64,000 nt of DNA. Source: Stichopus chloronotus. Lineage: Eukaryota; Echinodermata; Holothuroidea; Aspidochirotida; Stichopodidae. The stretch is taken from NCBI GenBank assembly GCA_021234535.1, contig CM037839.1, forward strand, positions 10,231,419 through 10,295,418, in the 5' to 3' direction. Within the stretch, counting starts at the first letter, position 1; each line of letters starts with the position of its first letter. A model generated the notes under the pieces. The model did not search any database and was not told the DNA's origin. It worked only from the letters and a program-made list of their open reading frames with translations. Shown here in pieces: positions 58,521 through 64,000 of this stretch. The position numbers and the translations under genes were made by a program.

Positions 58521-61500
58521 TCAAAAGTCATCTCATCGTTTACTTCTCATACATGGTAGTTTATACTCCTAGGTATTCACACAAGTGAAAATACTAAAAA
58601 AAGTGTAAGAAAGGAAAGATTGAAAAGAAAAGATTGCAAATTCGTCTCGTTAAAGTGGTCATGAACACTTTTCTGGGGGTACGTACAGTGCTCCATCCGT
58701 TCGCAATAAATGTCGGAACTTTAAATGTGTCAAGACTTCATTTTAACTGAAAAATGGACGAAAAACAAATAAACCAACGTACGTACATACCTGATGACTT
58801 AACGTTATTTGTGGTTAAGTAAATGCATATTTACCTCTGATTTTTAATAAAGGCTATCGACGGATAGCACCGTGTAGTAAGGCCTAAGGTTCTACAAGAT
58901 AAATAGGCGGCGCTCGTTATTTTTTCCCGGTTGCTAATATCTTAGTTTACTGAAACTAAAATGCAGTTAATCGACTACTGTACTGCACGTTTGCTGGAAA
59001 TACTAGTTTTGGCTAGTTTGGGCCTCCAAAATGAAAAAAAAAACAATAAAAAAAAACAACTACATAAAAAATTACGCCGTGGACACAAATAGAAGCATCC
59101 ATAAAGCCCTTTCTTTGTTTTTATGACCAATTTGTTCAATAGAAATTTACTTAGCTTCATCAAATAGCAACTAGTAGTACGTACAGTAGTGTATGGTCCA
59201 CATTACAACCAAATACATATACAGACACTGACATTAGCGGTACCGGCCCGGATAGGAACTGCTTAGTTGAGTTGGGAGCCCTTGACAGCTACCACAGCCC
59301 ATTCGGCATGGTTGGTGACTACTAAGAATTTTAAACTGAAGTTGGAAACAGAGGTTCCTCTCCTTGTTACCTGAAACTGATTCAATGTAGGAGCACGAGA
59401 CGTTTAGCTAAGTTGCTCGGGGCCAAACGCCACGGTAACCACTAACTTCTTGTAACAGCAACAACACTTACAGTGTACATTAGCAAGAAGTTGTACTTAG
59501 GCTAACAGTGTGTACACTAAGACATAGTAACACTAACAGTTCGGCTATCCCAAGGTCATGCAACAGTCTAGCATTTTAGCAATAATTTACAAATACAAGT
59601 GTTACTGTTAGGCCTTACTGGGTACTGTACTGTAAATCCTAACTTTAGCCCACAATTTAGTGCTCTAGTTCTCATGAATAAGAGGTAGGCTAGGCTACGA
59701 CCACAGGTCGTCCTAGCGTTAACAAATGTAAACACTATACCTACACCAATATAGATGTAGCCTAGGTAATAGTGTACGGGAATTTCCGCACGAGTAAGGA
59801 CACATGAAAGCACTATTCACCCGGAAGTTTTCCTACGAATAAGGATACTTGAAAGCACTATTTACACCGAAATTTTTACACAGACAACTCCCTGATTGAA
59901 ATGTTGCTTTACACCATGTGGACTAACTTAGTTACATGCTACTATGGTCAAAATTGAAAAAAAAAAAGTCACCAGCCTCCTGTAAAGACTGTGAAGTGCA
60001 GGGGAATTACCATGGGTGCATGCATTTAGGAAATTATGAATGAGAATTAGCTTTGACATGCACCCGTACCGTACACAAACATTCATCAATATATCTTCAG
60101 TAATGAGAGACATGGGCCTGCACAAACAAAATAGCATACAAAGGCAGCGAGCGCCCCTTATTGTTTTTCGTCTTGTGAATTGTGACTGCAGGAACGCTTA
60201 ATTACACGAAAATTTCCGCGTGAATAGTCACAACGATAGTGTGCCCTAGGACGACCTGTGGCCAAGACAAAGGCAGCATACTGTAGCCACCGAGTTGGAA
60301 GATTATCATAGTTTTCATCATCATCATGAGACATGAATGCAATGCGCTGCAGCAACCCCCATACTAGTCAAAACGGCTACAGAGCAAAACTATCTACAAT
60401 GGATCTAGTTTCACTTACATACTCTTTATTTGTGACAGAAATCAACATGTGTATCTAACTAAAGAAAGGAAGAAGAACAATGAGTTCAACTGACTGTCTT
60501 TTCAATCAGTCTTCTAGGCATCTAACTTCTATGTTTAGACCAAACTTGCTGGTCATTTTGACCAACATCATTGGTCATTTTGAAGATCTGTCCCTTTGTG
60601 GGACTAGTGTGGGCATATTGCATTGAGGAGGTTTTAAACACAGTTGATCTTGCCAACAGATAATATACTGGTAATGAGGAGGTTGATTTATGTTACATGT
60701 TGTTTATATTATGTGAAAGATACATGAAGTTTTACGAATAGCAGTCCCTTCTCTTCCTTATCCAAAACTCTAACTTCTAAGAAGAACTTATTCTCAAATG
60801 TTTTTGATAGTGTTGAGTTGAATATGGTGATATCGGAAAATACCAATTTATAAGTGATTTAGAGAAAGTTAATATCAGCCTGACACCGATTCAGTTTGTT
60901 GTTATGTGTGCTGCCCCAACATTAGGCCAAGCCTAAACATTTACTTACGTAGCATATCGCTACAGTATATTGCTACCCTCATGTCATTCTTGTACAAATT
61001 CTAACTTTGAAGAAATATCAATTTAAGCCACTAGGATTTCTAAGTAATGCAATGTCATTTGAACTTTGTAACTTACAAATAGTTGGCTGTTCATTTCCAC
61101 TGATGATGAAATATTGTACTTAGTCATTCATGATTGCAGAGGTGCAAGCTAGGTTATTTGCGATTCATCTCACAATGTTAGGATATGATATTGTTAACTT
61201 CGGAAGGCCTCATTCGATCTTTTCATTTTTTTTTATTATGAGACACTTTTGTGCGGTTTCACTCAAAAATGTATGTAATATAGTTTATTTTACCATGACA
61301 TGTGTAACATTTTGTGGAGCATTCAATTTCTGAAGCAATATCAATAAACTTTTGTCAAGCTGAAGTGACTTTCATCCTTATGCAGCATATAGCATTTAGA
61401 TTCCATAGTGCCACACGTTTTCTGCGCTATGGAATCTTTGGTTTGTAGGCCAGTCTGAAGCCAGCACAGGATTCCGGTGTGTTCATTCAGCACAGGATTT

Positions 61501-62270
61501 TCTCAATTCCAGTGCAGGATTTGCTCAACACTCTTGTGTTGGCAAAGCCTGTGCTGAAATTCTGTGTTCACTTTGAACTAAAGCAGGAAGAATTTGGTAA
61601 TGTTTACAATAAACTTGTGCAACACCACTGTCTTGCAAGCAAGTTTTGGAATGTTTAATGTAACAAGCAAGTGCCATGCATAAGGAAATGATGAAATGCT
61701 TGTTATCAGTTGCCATTATTAAAGATGAGGGTCATTTTTGCTGATGCCAATACCTTACGGATAATGCTATTATCAGTTGATACTGATACTACTTACAGAT
61801 AATCAGCTCAACACTAGTCTTTTATGCTAGTTTCTATTATTGTTTCCATAACCATTGAACTAAAAATATTTGTGCCGTAGGACCTCGTTAAGGAACGGGG
61901 GAGAGCGCGAAAAAGCAAAACGGCATTTGTCGGTTTTGCGTCACACATTTGCAGGCACACTGATGGCCACCTTTCATAGTGGTACAGTATTTTGCAAAAC
62001 CAAGCTTCTATGGGTAAAATAAATTTCTTACGTTATGTTGTTTTCTTGAAAAATTCCTTAAAAACAAACTTGATCAAGGACAATATTGGGATTGAAATTG
62101 TATGTAATATGATATCCTGCTCTACATGCGTTGTGCCTAGTCACAGCATTCAGCAGGTATCCTAACCACTGCATACAGAGCAGCGGGATAAGTCAATCTT
62201 CACAAGAAGTGATCAATCTTTCTCTACCTTTAAATTTTAAAGTACTGTATGGTCCTTTTTTCTGTTACAG
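58521..62270. other. Intergenic and upstream of the TTLL-like gene
   Basis: A block at 59700-59880 (ACAGGTCGTCCTAG, GGGAATTTCCGCACGAG, a 52-bp unit with TGAAAGCACTATT twice) recurs partly inverted at 60200-60270. Upstream non-coding exons of the TTLL-like gene must lie here or further left but cannot be placed. Confidence 0.35.
61399..61435. repeat. Short hairpin
   Basis: GATTCCATAG and CTATGGAATC around a 17-base loop, upstream of the TTLL-like gene. Confidence 0.7.
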
Positions 62271-62420
62271 TTGGAACATCAAAATGCCACTTTCATCGTC
62301 TAACTGCCTTGCAGTTCTTCAGCTGGCCTAGAATCTAAAGTATGGCCACTGCCAGTCCAGCTGCTGGTGGAATGAGGGACAGAGGAGGGGATACTACCAG
62401 TAGTCTCCTAGATGGAAGCG
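62271..62420 (+). CDS. First coding exon of a TTLL-like gene (CDS from 62342)
   Basis: An exon after a strong acceptor (TTTTTTCTGTTACAG) with 71 nt of leader, then the ATG at 62342. The acceptor implies at least one upstream non-coding exon. The frame runs 79 nt to GTGAGT, phase 1: MATASPAAGGMRDRGGDTTS then SLLDGS. It is low-complexity and likely disordered. It joins in phase to the exon at 63346, with which it should be read. The product is named there. Confidence 0.6.
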
Positions 62421-63345
62421 GTGAGTTCTTCCAGCAACAACACTTACAGTATCTGCAGAGGAGTTATACAACCTTTGAAAGTGAATAGACTTTTAATAGT
62501 TGATTAGGAACAAGTTTGGTTGATGTTTACATTTTTTCACTGTTATGCACTGGACAGCAAGCAGTAAGTGTGAGTGAATGATTTTCTACTGTCCCAGAGA
62601 CGATTCAGTTTTTTTCTATTGATGTAGTTTTTTAGAATCTAATTTTCACAATTTACCAAAAACAAAGCCTCCATACATGTGAGTAGCTTGGAGCAAGTTT
62701 AAGGATGTCTTCAAACCATTGGCCTGAAATTGCAGGGAAGTCACTGCATTCATCTACCAAATGAACGTTGTGCATTTTTTGAAAAGTTATGCAAAACAGT
62801 ACAAAAGTACAAAAAAAAAGGGAATACTCTAAACAAATACAAATAATGAAAACAGTGCAAGACCTTAAAAGTGTGAGTAAATTATGTGTGCAGATATATG
62901 CTAATCAATGAAGAGGCGTATCATACACCTGATAAATTTGCAAACCTTGTGAGAAATCCATCTCTAAGAGGCACTCTAGTTGTTTTTTTTTTGTAGAATT
63001 TGCTAAGTTTCACTTAACCCGCCATGTTTTCTTTGCATACTAATGAAAACTTATCAGACTTAAGTTGATCCCATGTGTCACATACAAAAGATCATTAATG
63101 ATTGGGTAATTGATGATTCAATTTGCTTTTTGAAAATTCATAACCAGTCATTTTTCCACATTTGTACTAATTCATATGCCTACACAACCAGTACAAGCCA
63201 GGGTAAAAAAATGAAAGAGAAAGCAAGTTTTCATAACTGTTTGATGTGAAATTTGGATAATTATGCGACATTGCCATGTGGTTGTATTCTTGAAAATCCT
63301 CACTGTTGAATGGATATCATCTCAATGTGCTGCTTTGATTTTCAG

Positions 63346-63531
63346 GACCTATTGGTACAGCAAATCCTGCCAGATCTTCGTTTGCCCTAAAAACCAGCAT
63401 CTCATTAGACAGTGGCCTCGGCAATGACGAGGAACTCCGACTTCAGCTCGCCGCTGCCCAGCAAAGAAAGAAAGCCAAGAAAAAGAAGAATCCGATACTC
63501 ATAAACATGACGTTGACGAGATACTCAGTTG
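63346..63531 (+). CDS. Second coding exon: N-terminus of a probable tubulin polyglutamylase (TTLL6/13-like)
   Basis: A 186-nt exon, phase 1 in and out, from TTTTCAG to GTAAGC. A disordered acidic part (SLDSGLGNDEELRLQL) is followed by a Lys-rich run and then KKNPILINMTLTRYSV. In TTLL6 and TTLL13 the TTL domain starts the same way: a basic run, then hydrophobic-I-N-x(4-5)-R/K-Y-x-x-V. Those enzymes add glutamates to tubulin tails on axonemal microtubules (known). The catalytic ATP-grasp part would lie beyond the right edge, so the assignment rests on about 15 residues. Another TTLL paralogue or an unrelated Lys-rich protein is possible. Confidence 0.5.
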
Positions 63532-64000
63532 GTAAGCACGTAACTTTGCAAAGATGATTGTCATAAATGTTGAGCTGAAAAAGAAATATCATGTTTAGAA
63601 TGTTTAGAGAGATACCGAAGACTAGTAGTTAAAACTTGTGACTATCACCTGTATCTGACTCGGCTTTGATACCCAGTGTTTGGTGGATCCCCAAAAAGCC
63701 AGGTGCATGGCAGTATATTGCATTGTGTCATTGAACAAGGTCCGTAAAGACATAGTCATCATCCCCACTGTACATCATTTTGACTTGGGAGAAACTAAAA
63801 TTCTCAGTTGGTGACTACATGTACTCTTTGATTCACCTCAGAGTTGCCAAATTCAACGGATGTGGCTTCGCTCGCTACTACGTGCCCCAGAACATATCAT
63901 GCTCAGGGAGTTAAGTGATTACACATGATGTCTTTTATGGGTGGTCACCAGGATATCCCTCAAGCAATAAAATAAGTTTGGGTCTGCACAAGGAGCAACT
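63532..64000 (+). other. Intron of the TTLL-like gene, running off the window
   Basis: No further exon seen before the edge. Confidence 0.5.

Noticed and set aside
1..64000. CRISPR, operon or bacterial gene content
   Set aside because: Spliced genes, microsatellites and MITEs show a nuclear animal genome; the regular short repeats lack unique equal-length spacers.

Overview
This window is animal genomic DNA: AT-rich and repeat-dense, with short exons bounded by GT-AG introns and many small transposons. The two recognisable genes and the repeat types fit a marine invertebrate deuterostome, most likely an echinoderm. That placement is inference, because nothing here fixes the species.

The main object is a plus-strand gene spread over about 36.7 kb (10686 to 47365). 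I read it as a class I cytokine receptor of the gp130/IL6ST-like type. Thirteen exons are proposed and at least one is missing. In order they give a signal peptide, an Ig domain, a cytokine-binding module (C-x9-C in its first half, a WSNFS variant of the WSXWS box in its second), a membrane-proximal FN3 domain, parts of a second one, a transmembrane helix with a Pro-rich box1-like segment, and a long cytoplasmic tail in one terminal exon. Exons from 10686 to 37115 and from 41056 to 47365 join in phase. The stretch between 37895 and 41055 is unresolved: one candidate exon has a phase conflict and one exon was not found.

At the right edge (62271 to 63531) a second plus-strand gene begins. Its Lys-rich N-terminus resembles TTLL6/13-type tubulin glutamylases, and the catalytic part lies outside the window. 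At the left edge (1815 to 1968, minus strand) is a GC-rich terminal coding exon of an unrecognised gene. A possible penultimate exon lies at 3421-3558, and a decayed copy of it lies at about 2028-2172.

Most of the rest is mobile or repetitive DNA: a 5'-truncated Jockey/CR1-like LINE (minus, about 11630-12738), a decayed R2-like LINE with a restriction-like endonuclease remnant (plus, about 27597-29640), a solo LTR (31345-31820) with a 4-bp target duplication, a non-autonomous hAT element (17025-17867) with an 8-bp target duplication, a pair of Tc1/mariner-type MITEs (5179-5380 and 51732-51929), a three-copy CACTG-ended MITE family, and two further three-copy dispersed repeats. There are also six degenerate short-word arrays, at least three of which flip orientation near their middle, plus long palindromes, tandem arrays and microsatellites. 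The MITE at 37610-37775 overlaps the proposed start of receptor exon 9 and may supply its splice acceptor.

No rRNA, tRNA or CRISPR array was recognised. All gene calls come from reading translations and splice sites by eye; no search was run.
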